This document shows positions 1 to 8,302 of a DNA stretch of 64,000 nucleotides, one piece after another (within the stretch, counting starts at the first letter, position 1; each line of letters begins with the position of its first letter). A program made the position numbers and the translations under genes. The stretch is taken from NCBI GenBank assembly GCA_021151835.1, contig JAGKWO010000003.1:124001-188000 (forward strand), written 5' to 3'. The DNA is from Gammaproteobacteria bacterium (GTDB lineage: Bacteria; Pseudomonadota; Gammaproteobacteria; Pseudomonadales; Cellvibrionaceae). The notes below the pieces were generated by a model. The model searched no databases, was not told where the DNA came from, and saw nothing but the letters and a program-made list of their open reading frames with translations.

Positions 1-1807
1 GTTCTGCATTAATACCCGCGACGTACCAGGTATCGCCCGCCTTGCGCGCAATTACCGCAAATTTTCCAGGATAACCTTCGATAAACTTCACATCATCCCA
101 TTCACGCGGCAAGTCGCGCAGGAAATCTTTTACATAATCGGGGACGGTAGCCATGCCTTCAGGAATTTCAGCAAAGTGCTGGATACCGGAAATCATTAGT
201 ACTGACTCCGCCAACTCAAATGAATTTTCAGTGACACGTTTAATATTGGGGATATCACCGAAAACCATCGGCGTAAAATCCATGGGATCAAAAATATTGC
301 GCGTGAATAATGCCGTAGCTACATGTTGCGCAACCGCGTCCTGGTCTGCCTGGGTGAAGGTTGTAAATTCAAATCCCTTGATGGACTCCATGGTCATTAA
401 ATTCGGGAAGGTGCGTTGCCAACCACGCGGCAAAGTAGCGCCGTGAAAGTTCACCAGTAATTGATGGGCGGCGGCGTCTTTTAAAATATCGATGTAATAA
501 TCCATAAAGGATTGTCCATCGCCACCAAAGAAATCAATCTTTACGCCTTTTACACCAATGTCATGCAAGCGGGAAAATTCCGCCTCCCGTTGCCCGGATG
601 TTAGCAATCGGCTTTTGGGACTATAGGGCGAGGTGTTCCATTCACCCGATGAGTTATACCATACCAAAATACCGATATTTTTTTGTGCGGCGTAATCCAC
701 CAATTCGTGTAACTTTTCATAACCAATTTTTTTATCCCAATCCGCATCGATAAGTGTGTAATCCCAATGCATATCGGCGGCATAATCGATAAATTTTTTC
801 TGCACCTCAAAGGTTGTGAAATCATCCTTTAGAATTGCCCAACTCCAGGAACTGTGGCCTGGTTTGATAAAATCTTTTTCCATGGCAACGGCAGGAGCCG
901 CCAAATCAGTTCCCAACGTTGACTCCATCACTTGCGCTAATGAACCCAATGCAATAATTCGCCAGGGTGATAGCAATACATCGTTCGCATGCGCCAGCAA
1001 CGCACCTTTTTCTCCGCCTGCCGAAATAAATACTTCTTCATGCTGCGGGGGAGCTATTGTGTACTCGCCGGCAGTTGAACCCGATTGCAAATGGGAACCG
1101 TGCCAGCTGCCATCTATGGCAGCTTCAGAAATAACGACCCACTGATGATCCGTATTGTTACCTCCGGTATTAAATAACGCCGGGAAAACCCAACCCTGCC
1201 CGAGTGTTGCTGCAGTGCCAACCGGCACTTCCATTTGATAATGCTCCTCATAGGAGGGATTAGTGTTGCTCCAACCGGTTTGCGCTACCGCCATTGGTTG
1301 CAACCAGGCTTTGGCAGTGTTTGCAAAATGAAAGCGGGTAATTTCTTTACTAAATTGTTTGTTCGCAATCGTCGAATCAGTTACGGAATAACGAAAGGCG
1401 ACACCATCGTTAGCAACACGAAATATCAAGGTCAGCTTTTGTTGTTGTGCATTGATAATCGAAAACGTTTGTTCATTGGCTTGGTAGGTGATATCCCTTT
1501 TTTTACCGACTTGCATTCGGTAAACATCAGTCACTGGTGTAACAGGTGAGTGCGCATCAATTTTTATATTTTGGGAAAAATCCGCATCGGTTAATTGCAG
1601 CCCCAGGGAAGAGTCAAGAATGACGGGTTGACCCAATCGGTCAACACGGTAGGCCAGTGTATGCTGGTCGGTAACAAAAACCTTTACACTGATGTTTTTA
1701 TCGGGACTGGTGAGCGCTTCCCCGGTATTTTTACTACAACTGAAAAGGCCCGCCACCAATGCGAACAGCGCAACCATATTAACCAGAACCCTGTATGTCA
1801 GTTTCAT
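1..1807 (-). CDS. GH97 family glycoside hydrolase, retaining type (3' end outside window)
   Basis: About 602 residues are visible; the C-terminus lies beyond the left edge. It begins with a lipoprotein-like signal (hydrophobic stretch then LFSC). The N-terminal beta-sandwich contains the family phrase GVAFRYSV, and the barrel contains VKIDFFGGDG and MESIKGFEFT. In GH97, an aspartate in the VKIDF position marks the retaining branch, which includes alpha-galactosidases and the bifunctional beta-L-arabinopyranosidase/alpha-galactosidase described in Bacteroides. Because it sits next to arabinanases, a role in removing terminal arabinopyranose or galactose from pectin side chains is inferred. Of two adjacent ATGs the second is preferred, as AGAGG lies 5 nt before it. 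It lies 79 nt downstream of the lectin-tagged arabinanase on the same strand and is probably cotranscribed. The substrate is unproven. Confidence 0.85.
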   Translation of the reverse strand, partial: MKLTYRVLVNMVALFALVAGLFSCSKNTGEALTSPDKNISVKVFVTDQHTLAYRVDRLGQPVILDSSLGLQLTDADFSQNIKIDAHSPVTPVTDVYRMQVGKKRDITYQANEQTFSIINAQQQKLTLIFRVANDGVAFRYSVTDSTIANKQFSKEITRFHFANTAKAWLQPMAVAQTGWSNTNPSYEEHYQMEVPVGTAATLGQGWVFPALFNTGGNNTDHQWVVISEAAIDGSWHGSHLQSGSTAGEYTIAPPQHEEVFISAGGEKGALLAHANDVLLSPWRIIALGSLAQVMESTLGTDLAAPAVAMEKDFIKPGHSSWSWAILKDDFTTFEVQKKFIDYAADMHWDYTLIDADWDKKIGYEKLHELVDYAAQKNIGILVWYNSSGEWNTSPYSPKSRLLTSGQREAEFSRLHDIGVKGVKIDFFGGDGQSFMDYYIDILKDAAAHQLLVNFHGATLPRGWQRTFPNLMTMESIKGFEFTTFTQADQDAVAQHVATALFTRNIFDPMDFTPMVFGDIPNIKRVTENSFELAESVLMISGIQHFAEIPEGMATVPDYVKDFLRDLPREWDDVKFIEGYPGKFAVIARKAGDTWYVAGINAE

Positions 1808-1886
1808 CATCACCTCTTTTTTATTACGGGAAAAAGCTGTAGCGCTGCTATTGCACTACCATGACGCTACAGCTTTCAAATAGAAA

Positions 1887-3251
1887 TTATTTCAAACGAG
1901 TTAAACCAAATTGCTGGTTGGTTGCACCGGTTGCATTCCACTGGATGATTTGCGCACCATTTGCCGTGCTTAAATTCAATACGTCCAACGGCAGGTTGCT
2001 CAATTGTGATTTGATGGTGTAATAACCACCACTGTTGGTCAGACTCCATTTTTGCCCTGCACCGCCCCAGTAATCCCATTGCGCAATATTCGCGCCTGCT
2101 GCAGTCGCGTTGTCATACACATCAAGGCTTTTCAAACTGGCCGCATTGATGAGGCTGTAATAACCGGTGCCTTGATTAATTACATACCATTGCTGCGCGC
2201 GATAGGAATTCCAGGTTTCTTGCTGGATCATTGCACCGTTTGCACTGGATTTGGCTGCCGGTAATAAATCCTTGCCGCTATGGCGCGCCGTAATGCGATA
2301 CAGACCATCGCTTACACCACCGCAACTCGCCACAGAAAAATTGCGCGTTAATGTTGGCCAGCCATTGCTGTAAGTCATTTTTAATAGATCGAGTTTAGCT
2401 GCACCGTTATCATTCAAATCGTAATAGTGTGTGGAAACATAATTGCATCCATCCTGCTTTAACAAACCAATATGACCGGGACCTTTGTATTTGCCATCAA
2501 CATTGGGGAGCACCGTGCGCACATCGGTGTAGGGGCCATAAATGGAAGTGGAACGCGCAACCTGCACGTAATAAGTACTGCTTGCACCGTTGCAGCAGGC
2601 ACCACGGTTGATAAACAAATAATAATAATCACCATTACGGGTGATGTAAGGTGCTTCAATATCGGCGTGGTTGCCACCGTAAATTTTGGTCACACTGCCG
2701 GTTAACTTACCGGTGGATTGGTTAATTTCCGCCACACCAATACCGCCGAAAAATGAACCGTAACTCATATAAATTTTGCCATCATGGTCACGATACAAGG
2801 CCGGATCAATCGCATTGATTTCTGAACTGCCGCCATAGGACTCCACCACGATTCCAAGATCCTGCCAGTTGGGAGACGTGAGTGACGCCGAGCGCGCAAC
2901 GCCAATCGCCGAATTGGAAGAGCCAAAAGTCGATACCGAGTAATACAGATAAAAATATCCATTCATATGGATGATATCGGGCGCCCAAAACGAGCCACTA
3001 AAATTAGGGATTTTGTTATAGATCCACGCCGGGTAAACGCTAAAAACCGGGCTGGCCCCCCCAGTCCAGGTGGTCAGGTTGGTGGAGGTTGAATACCAGA
3101 TGCCTGTTCCCGTGGTGAAATGGAAATAGGTATTGCCATCTTTGGTAACAGTGCCCGGGTCGTGGGAATTGATCAGCCCGGAAAGGGTAATGGCTGAAAC
3201 GGTAAAACTGCAGAGCAACAGGCCGATACCGGCCAATAGACGTTTGTACAT
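1887..3251 (-). CDS. GH43 endo-alpha-1,5-L-arabinanase with C-terminal ricin-type lectin domain
   Basis: A 454-aa secreted protein. Residues 1-20 form a signal peptide. The GH43 five-bladed propeller spans about 25-310, with the catalytic triad visible as D31 (NSHDPG), D149 (INAIDPAL) and E199 (DIEAPY), plus the GPGHIG motif near 257. Residues 315-454 form a ricin-B/CBM13-like trefoil with QQW/QKW/QQF repeats, probably for polysaccharide binding. The blade sequences (SFWAPDI, YYSVS, SYGSFFGG) match endo-acting arabinanases. The ATG used here has AGGTG 6 nt upstream; a further 17 codons upstream in frame do not look like part of the protein. A promoter-like TTGGCA-17-TAAACT and a palindrome lie upstream. 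Endo-arabinanase activity is inferred from family resemblance. Confidence 0.9.
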   Translation of the reverse strand: MYKRLLAGIGLLLCSFTVSAITLSGLINSHDPGTVTKDGNTYFHFTTGTGIWYSTSTNLTTWTGGASPVFSVYPAWIYNKIPNFSGSFWAPDIIHMNGYFYLYYSVSTFGSSNSAIGVARSASLTSPNWQDLGIVVESYGGSSEINAIDPALYRDHDGKIYMSYGSFFGGIGVAEINQSTGKLTGSVTKIYGGNHADIEAPYITRNGDYYYLFINRGACCNGASSTYYVQVARSTSIYGPYTDVRTVLPNVDGKYKGPGHIGLLKQDGCNYVSTHYYDLNDNGAAKLDLLKMTYSNGWPTLTRNFSVASCGGVSDGLYRITARHSGKDLLPAAKSSANGAMIQQETWNSYRAQQWYVINQGTGYYSLINAASLKSLDVYDNATAAGANIAQWDYWGGAGQKWSLTNSGGYYTIKSQLSNLPLDVLNLSTANGAQIIQWNATGATNQQFGLTRLK

Positions 3252-3304
3252 AGTGATCACCTGTTCGTTATTGTTAGCAGGGTTGTGGATGCTAGTGAAC
3301 ATTC

Positions 3305-3328
3305 TTTGTCTTAATATTATAAGACAAA
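3305..3328 (-). promoter_or_regulatory. 9-bp inverted repeat just downstream of a -10 element, upstream of the lectin arabinanase
   Basis: TTTGTCTTA (3305-3313) and TAAGACAAA (3320-3328) are exact inverted repeats around a 6-bp spacer. On the minus strand a TTGGCA (3360-3355), 17 nt, TAAACT (3337-3332) promoter candidate lies immediately before it, so the palindrome would cover the transcription start, as expected for a repressor site. It overlaps the sequence ATATTATA seen in the arabinose-cluster operators but is a weaker match to that palindrome. Confidence 0.5.
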
Positions 3329-3413
3329 TTGAGTTTACCTTTAACCCTTGCTAGTGCCAAGGCGAATCCGGCGTCTTTACATTGCTAAATCCTATGTTTA
3401 CAACGGTCGAAAT

Positions 3414-3433
3414 AGTGGACTTACTAGTCCACT
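3414..3433 (+). promoter_or_regulatory. Palindromic operator candidate of the vapBC-like operon
   Basis: AGTGGACT and AGTCCACT form a perfect 8-bp inverted repeat with a 4-bp spacer, ending 16 nt before the antitoxin ATG. Type II antitoxins of the Phd/YefM family usually bind such a palindrome to repress their own operon. Confidence 0.55.
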
Positions 3434-3449
3434 TAATCAATGGCGGCCT

Positions 3450-3687
3450 ATGAATAGGCAAACACTTAATATCCACGATGCCAAAACCGGTTTTCCAAGC
3501 TGATTGAGGCGGGATCTCAAGGTGAGACAATAATTATCGCCAAAGCCGGAAAACCAGTGGCCGAGCTCATTGCTATTAGTCGTACCCCCGCGCGAAAACC
3601 GGGGGCCCTGAAAGGAAAAATTAACATTGCAGATGATTTGATGCACCGCTTGCAGATGAAGCTCTCGATTCTTTTGAGGGAAATTGA
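3450..3687 (+). pseudogene. Phd/YefM-type antitoxin, disrupted by two single-base frameshifts
   Basis: Read across frames this gives a typical antitoxin: MNRQTLNIHDAKTGF, then KLIEAGSQGETIIIAKAGKP, then VAELIAISRTPARKPGALKG, a short link, and DAPLADEALDSFEGN. The first break is near 3492, where ggttttccaag has one T too few to read F-S-K, and an in-frame TGA follows. The second is near 3638, where gatgatttgatg is again one T short. Both lie in T runs, so they could be sequencing or assembly errors or real inactivation. The terminal TGA overlaps the toxin ATG by one base, the usual operon layout. Confidence 0.75.
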
Positions 3688-4064
3688 TGCGTATTTTATT
3701 GGATACACCTATTTACTTATGGTGGCTAATGTACAGCACAAAGCTTTCTTCCAGCGCACGTGACATTATTCAAGATGCAACTGAGGTTTATGTCAGCAGC
3801 GCATCAATCTGGGAGGCCGGAATTAAAATCAATAGCGGGAAACCGGAAGCCGATCTCGATAAACTAATTGATAATATTCAAGCCAGTGGCTTTATTGAAT
3901 TAGCAATCATCGCAAAGCATTCAAGGCAAGCAACTCAATTGCCTGATATTCACCGCGATCCATTTGATCGGATGCTTGTTGCTCAGGCAATGTGCGAACC
4001 ATTACGCTTACTTACAGCGGATAACCAGATCGCCCAATATTCAGAACTGGTGGATTTGGTATGA
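3687..4064 (+). CDS. vapC: PIN-domain toxin, VapC-like ribonuclease
   Basis: A 125-aa PIN-domain protein. It starts MRILLDTPIYLWWLM, the standard N-terminus of this toxin group, with the first acidic metal ligand in LLDT; further acidic residues appear in SIWEAGIK and in HRDPFDRMLVAQA, and the C-terminus has LLTADNQIAQY. These match the four acidic residues that bind Mg2+ in PIN nucleases. The family cleaves RNA and is normally held inactive by the antitoxin encoded just upstream. Here that antitoxin reads as frameshifted while the toxin looks intact. The upstream in-frame TTG is less likely than the ATG that overlaps the antitoxin stop. Confidence 0.88.
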   Translation: MRILLDTPIYLWWLMYSTKLSSSARDIIQDATEVYVSSASIWEAGIKINSGKPEADLDKLIDNIQASGFIELAIIAKHSRQATQLPDIHRDPFDRMLVAQAMCEPLRLLTADNQIAQYSELVDLV

Positions 4065-4186
4065 TGCGTCTGTCGTTTTTTGTGCCGGATTTATCAAGCG
4101 AATAAAGTTTTAAGAACTTTAAATAAAAAACTGCTGTCAGAGATTCAGTTTCCATCAATATTTAGCGATGCTGAAAGGAGAAAAAC

Positions 4187-4378
4187 ATGGATCTCATTGT
4201 TAATCTGATTATTTATCTGGTGGTATTTGGACTTATCTGGTGGCTGGTCTCGCTGTTGCCCCTGCCTGCGCCTGTTGCACAAATAGTGCGGGTGTTGTTT
4301 ATCATCTTGCTTATTATGATTATCCTCGCTGTCTTCGGAATCTTGCCCGCAAGTTTCCTCCCGCGACTTACGCTCTAG
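4187..4378 (+). CDS. Small two-helix inner-membrane protein, Thivi_2564-like
   Basis: A 63-aa very hydrophobic protein with two predicted membrane helices (about residues 3-24 and 29-53) separated by LLPLPAPVAQ. The sequence resembles the small uncharacterised family known as Thivi_2564 membrane proteins. A strong GGAG lies 6 nt before the ATG. It is a single-gene unit followed by a bidirectional terminator shared with the convergent epimerase gene. No function is known. Confidence 0.75.
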   Translation: MDLIVNLIIYLVVFGLIWWLVSLLPLPAPVAQIVRVLFIILLIMIILAVFGILPASFLPRLTL

Positions 4379-4397
4379 CGAAATTACAGTAATAAAA

Positions 4398-4428
4398 AAG
4401 CCCCTGCTTTTACTAAAAACAGGGGCTT
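4398..4428. terminator. Bidirectional intrinsic terminator
   Basis: AAGCCCCTG (4398-4406) pairs with CAGGGGCTT (4420-4428), flanked by an A run on the left and a T-rich stretch on the right. It serves the convergent membrane-protein and epimerase genes. Confidence 0.85.
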
Positions 4429-4444
4429 TATATTTTCGTGGATA

Positions 4445-5518
4445 TTATTTAGTTGTGAACTTAAAAATAGTGCGCGTTTTATATTCATCACCGGGGCGCA
4501 ACACAATCGACGGAAATTCCGGCTGGTTAATTGAATCCGGGGCGTGTTGTGGCTCAAGGCAAAAACCGGTGCGATAGTGGTAATTAATACCTTTGCACGT
4601 TAATGAGCCATCCAGAAAATTACCCGAATAAAATTGCACACCCGGCTCTTCGGTAAATACCTCCAACACCCGACCAGAAGTTTCTTCTTCCACCCGTGCA
4701 GCCAGTGTCAATGCTTTATAGCTGGATTGATTGATGAGAAAGTTATGGTCGTACCCTAAACCATTTGTAATTTGCTCGTGAGCGGCATTGATGCGCTCGC
4801 CAATGAGCCGCGGCTCACGGAAATCAAATGGTGTACCAGCAACCGGCAAAGGTTTACCGACAGGAATTTGTACCTCATTAACGGCATTAATATGATCGGC
4901 AAAAATTTGCAATTTATGATTAAGGATATCGCCACTACCGGCGCGATTAAAACCTGCCAAATTAAAATAAGTATGTTGCGTTAAATTAATTGGGGTAGCC
5001 TTATCGGTCACCGCGAAATAATCCACTACAATTTCATCGTCATGGGTAAATTGATACCTGACTGTCACGTGTAAATTTCCGGGAAATCCCTGGTCTCCGT
5101 CTTCACTGAGTAGCTTAAGAACCAAACCCTGGCCTTTGGCATTTTCAAACGGTTCAGCAGCCCATACTTTTTTATCAAAACCCTGCACACCACCGTGCAA
5201 CGTATTCGGGCCATTGTTGGCGGCAAGTTGATAGGTCACCCCATCGAGAGTGAATTTTGCGTTGGCAATACGATTTCCCACGCGGCCAATCAACGCACCA
5301 AAAAACGGTGACTGTTCCAAATAGGGTTCAAGGGTTTCGAAACCTAACACCACATCAGCCAAGGTGCCATTTTTATCGCGCACATGCAGTTCAGTGATGA
5401 TGCCACCAAAGTTGATAATCTTGGCACTGCTGCCGCGCTGGTTGGTCAGGGTAAATTCGGTCACGGTTTCGCCCGCTGGCGTGGTACCGAATTCTCGTTG
5501 CGTAATTGCCGTAGTCAT
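4445..5518 (-). CDS. galM: Aldose 1-epimerase (mutarotase)
   Basis: A 357-aa galactose-mutarotase-family protein. Motifs include NRIANAKFTLDG, NGPNTLHGG, the catalytic-histidine phrase LTQHTYFNLAG and the acidic GVQFYSGNFLDG segment near the C-terminus, whose glutamate (EPGVQ) is the family's catalytic base. It would interconvert anomers of arabinose or related sugars released by the hydrolases so that kinase and isomerase can use them. The start chosen is MTTAITQREFG, which matches the family N-terminus and has GAGAG upstream. An earlier ATG at 5578 overlaps the end of the GH43 gene by 8 nt and would add 20 residues. No signal peptide is visible from the chosen start. Confidence 0.88.
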   Translation of the reverse strand: MTTAITQREFGTTPAGETVTEFTLTNQRGSSAKIINFGGIITELHVRDKNGTLADVVLGFETLEPYLEQSPFFGALIGRVGNRIANAKFTLDGVTYQLAANNGPNTLHGGVQGFDKKVWAAEPFENAKGQGLVLKLLSEDGDQGFPGNLHVTVRYQFTHDDEIVVDYFAVTDKATPINLTQHTYFNLAGFNRAGSGDILNHKLQIFADHINAVNEVQIPVGKPLPVAGTPFDFREPRLIGERINAAHEQITNGLGYDHNFLINQSSYKALTLAARVEEETSGRVLEVFTEEPGVQFYSGNFLDGSLTCKGINYHYRTGFCLEPQHAPDSINQPEFPSIVLRPGDEYKTRTIFKFTTK

Positions 5519-5570
5519 TCGTTCGTTGCTCTCACTGGTTGTAATCGTAATATCTGCAGATTGATTGCCT

Positions 5571-6596
5571 TTAATCATTTTTATCTTGCCCGAAATCCGG
5601 CAACCCATCGCTGGTCCATTGCAGATGACGGATATACGTGTGGCGATTGGGATCGGTGAGCGGAGTGCCCTGCAACTCTTTATAGTCGCGCGCATGATAT
5701 ACCATAATGTCACTTTGACCATCATCAGCCAGCGTAAAGCTGTTGTGGCCCGGACCGTAGCGCCGGAGGGTCTCATTGGTGCTAAACACCGGCTGCGGCA
5801 ACTTGTGCCAGGAGGCTGGATTAAGCAAATCCGAGTCAGCATCGGCCCACAATAACCCCATGGCATAACGGTGATCTGTCGCACTCGCCGAGTAAGCAAT
5901 AAAAATCTTGTTGTTACGAATAATCACCGCCGCCCCTTCATTAACTTTATACCCCTGGATTTCCCACTCCAGCTCCGGGCGGGAAATTTCCACCTCAATC
6001 GCGCCAACTTGCGTTGGAGAAATCAAGCGCGCGAGATAAAGCGCGGAATTTAATTTTTCCTCCGGATCTTTTTGGGCCCAGACCAGGTAGCGCTGGCCTT
6101 TGTGTTCAAAACTGGTGGCATCCAGCGCAAAAGAATCGCGCGCGGTCTTTACCCGCCCCAATTCTTCCCATTCACCTTGCGAAGGGTCAGCATTGCGATT
6201 GGCGAGCACATACATACGGATTAACCAGGGCTGTTCTGCATCCCCCGCCGCGAAATAGATGTACCAGGTGTTATCAAAATAATGCAGCTCCGGCGCCCAG
6301 ATATTGGCCCCCATCGCGCCCGTCGTGTGCTTGCGCCAAATCACTTTCGCGTCGGCCTTAGCTAATTCCGACAATGAATTTGCGCTGCGTAATTCGATGC
6401 GGTCAAACGCCGGCGCGGTGGCAACAAAATAATAATGACCTGCGGGCGTGCGATGGATAAAAGGATCTGCCCGCTGGGGAATAAACGGTTCGGTATTCGC
6501 TTGAAGCGACGTGCGTACAACGGGATTCTGGCTTGATGGCGAGCAGCCACATAACATCACTACCGCTAGCGCCAATAAAACTGCACCATATTTCAT
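5571..6596 (-). CDS. GH43 exo-alpha-L-arabinofuranosidase lipoprotein (GH43_26-type)
   Basis: A 341-aa protein with a lipobox (MLCGC, acylated Cys about 18). The GH43 propeller begins at FIPQRADPFIHR with the catalytic base near D44; SFALDATSFE carries the pKa-modulating Asp and YKVNEGAAVI the general-acid Glu. The arrangement IPQRADPF, WAPELHY and GPGHNSF is shared with exo-1,5-alpha-L-arabinofuranosidases of subfamily 26. It probably trims arabino-oligosaccharides in the periplasm or at the cell surface. GGAGAG lies before the ATG. It is upstream of galM, with overlap or near contact, so the two are likely cotranscribed. A second, unsecreted paralogue occurs at 23829-24797. Confidence 0.87.
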   Translation of the reverse strand: MKYGAVLLALAVVMLCGCSPSSQNPVVRTSLQANTEPFIPQRADPFIHRTPAGHYYFVATAPAFDRIELRSANSLSELAKADAKVIWRKHTTGAMGANIWAPELHYFDNTWYIYFAAGDAEQPWLIRMYVLANRNADPSQGEWEELGRVKTARDSFALDATSFEHKGQRYLVWAQKDPEEKLNSALYLARLISPTQVGAIEVEISRPELEWEIQGYKVNEGAAVIIRNNKIFIAYSASATDHRYAMGLLWADADSDLLNPASWHKLPQPVFSTNETLRRYGPGHNSFTLADDGQSDIMVYHARDYKELQGTPLTDPNRHTYIRHLQWTSDGLPDFGQDKND

Positions 6597-6674
6597 ACAT
6601 TCTCTCCGCCCTGCTTTTGGCCCAGGATCAACTGAACGGCTTAACAGGAGTTAACTGTTATTATTTAAAGTTTA

Positions 6675-6691
6675 ATATTATATTACATATT
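6675..6691. promoter_or_regulatory. Arabinose-type operator candidate between divergent GH43 genes
   Basis: ATATTATA-T-TACATATT resembles the palindrome ATATTGTA-n-TACAATAT seen upstream of araB and the TonB receptors, with a degenerate right arm. It lies in the 122-bp region between the GH43_26 lipoprotein (minus) and arb43A (plus) and could control both. Confidence 0.4.
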
Positions 6692-6718
6692 CTAAGAATT
6701 AGACTACGAGAGATAAAA

Positions 6719-7765
6719 ATGCAGCTATTAAATCCGGCCATTAAGGCCTTCATCCGCGCCTGCAAGGTGTTCGGTGTCATTACCTTGCTCACCACCGCGC
6801 TCTTCAGTCACGCCAAACAAGTCGATGTTCATGATCCGGTTATGGCACGCGAAGGCAACACCTGGTACCTGTTCAGTACGGGTCCCGGCATCACCATTTA
6901 CAGCTCTACGGATCGCATTCATTGGAAGTTGTCAGATCGCGCTTTTGCCACGGAACCAGCCTGGGCCAAAAATGTAGCGCCCGGTTTTAACGGCCACCTC
7001 TGGGCACCGGATATCGTCCACCACAACAACCAGTTTTATTTGTATTACTCCGTGTCTGCATTCGGTAAAAACACGTCCGCGATTGGCGTAACCGTTAATA
7101 AAACCCTCAATCCGGAATCCCCGGATTATCGCTGGGAAGATAAAGGCATAGTGATTCAATCAGTGCCCAATCGCGACGCCTGGAATGCGATTGATCCCGC
7201 CGTGATTGTTGATGACCAGGGGCAAGCCTGGATGAGTTTTGGCTCGTTCTGGAGCGGTTTGAAAATTTTCAAATTAAATAATGATTGGACTCGCCCGGCC
7301 GAACCGCAGGAATGGCACAGCATTGCGGCACGTAATCATAATCCCGCCAACATCAATAGCACTGCGGGGCCGGGCGAAATTGAAGCGCCATTTATTTTTA
7401 AAAAAGGTGAGTACTATTATTTGTTTGCTTCGTGGGGATTGTGTTGCAAAGGAGCTAATTCAACTTATCACCTGGTCGTTGGCCGCTCCAAAAACATTAC
7501 TGGCCCTTATGTTGATCGCGCCGGAAAAGATATGAATGATGGTGGTGGCAGCTTGCTTATTAAAGGTAATAAAAACTGGGTCGGCCTTGGGCATAACAGT
7601 GCTTATACATGGGACGGCAAGGATTATTTAGTGCTGCACGCGTATGAAACTGCAGATAAATACTTACAAAAATTAAAAATCCTGAATATTTATTGGGATA
7701 AGGAAGGCTGGCCGCTAGTCAATGAAAAGGAATTGGATTCCTACCAAAGCAAGATAACTAAATAG
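6719..7765 (+). CDS. arb43A: Arabinan endo-1,5-alpha-L-arabinosidase Arb43A
   Basis: A 348-aa secreted GH43 enzyme. A signal peptide of about 32 residues precedes KQVDVHDPVM. The catalytic residues are D39 (HDP), D159 (NAIDPAV) and E222 (EIEAPFIF), matching the D38/D158/E221 set of C. japonicus Arb43A, with which long stretches agree from memory (FSTGPGITIYSS, SVSAFGKNTSAIG, WASWGLCC region, VGLGHNSAYTWDGKDYLVLH). It cuts the alpha-1,5-arabinan backbone internally, with some exo character known for the Cellvibrio enzyme. Upstream in-frame codons are ignored because the ATG used starts the signal peptide. It is divergent from the GH43_26 lipoprotein and forms a single-gene unit. Confidence 0.93.
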   Translation: MQLLNPAIKAFIRACKVFGVITLLTTALFSHAKQVDVHDPVMAREGNTWYLFSTGPGITIYSSTDRIHWKLSDRAFATEPAWAKNVAPGFNGHLWAPDIVHHNNQFYLYYSVSAFGKNTSAIGVTVNKTLNPESPDYRWEDKGIVIQSVPNRDAWNAIDPAVIVDDQGQAWMSFGSFWSGLKIFKLNNDWTRPAEPQEWHSIAARNHNPANINSTAGPGEIEAPFIFKKGEYYYLFASWGLCCKGANSTYHLVVGRSKNITGPYVDRAGKDMNDGGGSLLIKGNKNWVGLGHNSAYTWDGKDYLVLHAYETADKYLQKLKILNIYWDKEGWPLVNEKELDSYQSKITK

Positions 7766-7803
7766 TGCGTTGGAGAAGACAATAACCCTTTGCAATTTAA
7801 GCT

Positions 7804-7845
7804 ATAACTGCTAATAACTTTTTAATCATAGGTAGTAGCAGTTAT
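7804..7845 (+). other. Inverted repeat downstream of arb43A
   Basis: ATAACTGCTA (7804-7813) pairs with TAGCAGTTAT (7836-7845) across a 22-nt loop. It has no strong T tract, so it is a weak terminator or mRNA-stabilising hairpin at best. Confidence 0.4.
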
Positions 7846-7967
7846 GCGCATTTTATCTTTGTTTAAAAACACTAAAAGGTCTAGGCTTAGCCAATACTGA
7901 ATACTTCTTTCTGGTGGCAAGAAGAAACTGGCATGCGAAGGAATGTGTTTTTAACGGAGGTGCGTTT

Positions 7968-8225
7968 ATGTCCCGCGAAGAAATTCTTCGGCAACAATTA
8001 AAAGCCGAACAAGCCGAGACCGCCCGCGAACTGGCGGAATTATTGCGTTTAGGTCAAGAGATGGGCCGACGTTTATGCAATGAAACCCATGGCGATATGT
8101 ACGACGAAGTCCGGATGCTGATTTCATTACTCCATCAAACACGTGCACAAGCTGATTTAATCGATGCAAAATTAAATTCTGCTGATCCGGTTGCCGATTT
8201 ACTAGCGAGGCGCCAGCAAAACTGA
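7968..8225 (+). CDS. Small hypothetical coiled-coil-like protein
   Basis: An 85-aa soluble protein rich in Glu, Gln, Leu and Arg (LRQQLKAEQAETARELAELL), likely alpha-helical, with no signal peptide or recognised domain. GGAGG lies 7 nt before the ATG, and a clean terminator follows within 10 nt, both supporting a real gene. It does not belong to any enzyme family I recognise and has no visible link to the arabinan genes. Confidence 0.7.
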   Translation: MSREEILRQQLKAEQAETARELAELLRLGQEMGRRLCNETHGDMYDEVRMLISLLHQTRAQADLIDAKLNSADPVADLLARRQQN

Positions 8226-8232
8226 GAAGAAA

Positions 8233-8257
8233 AAATCCGGCAGCGCCGGATTTTTTT
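8233..8257 (+). terminator. Intrinsic terminator
   Basis: AAATCCGGC, loop AGC, GCCGGATTT followed by T residues, immediately after the small gene ending at 8225. Confidence 0.85.
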
Positions 8258-8302
8258 ATATCGTGAATACCAATAACACTATATGCTCACTCACCGCGAT
8301 TA

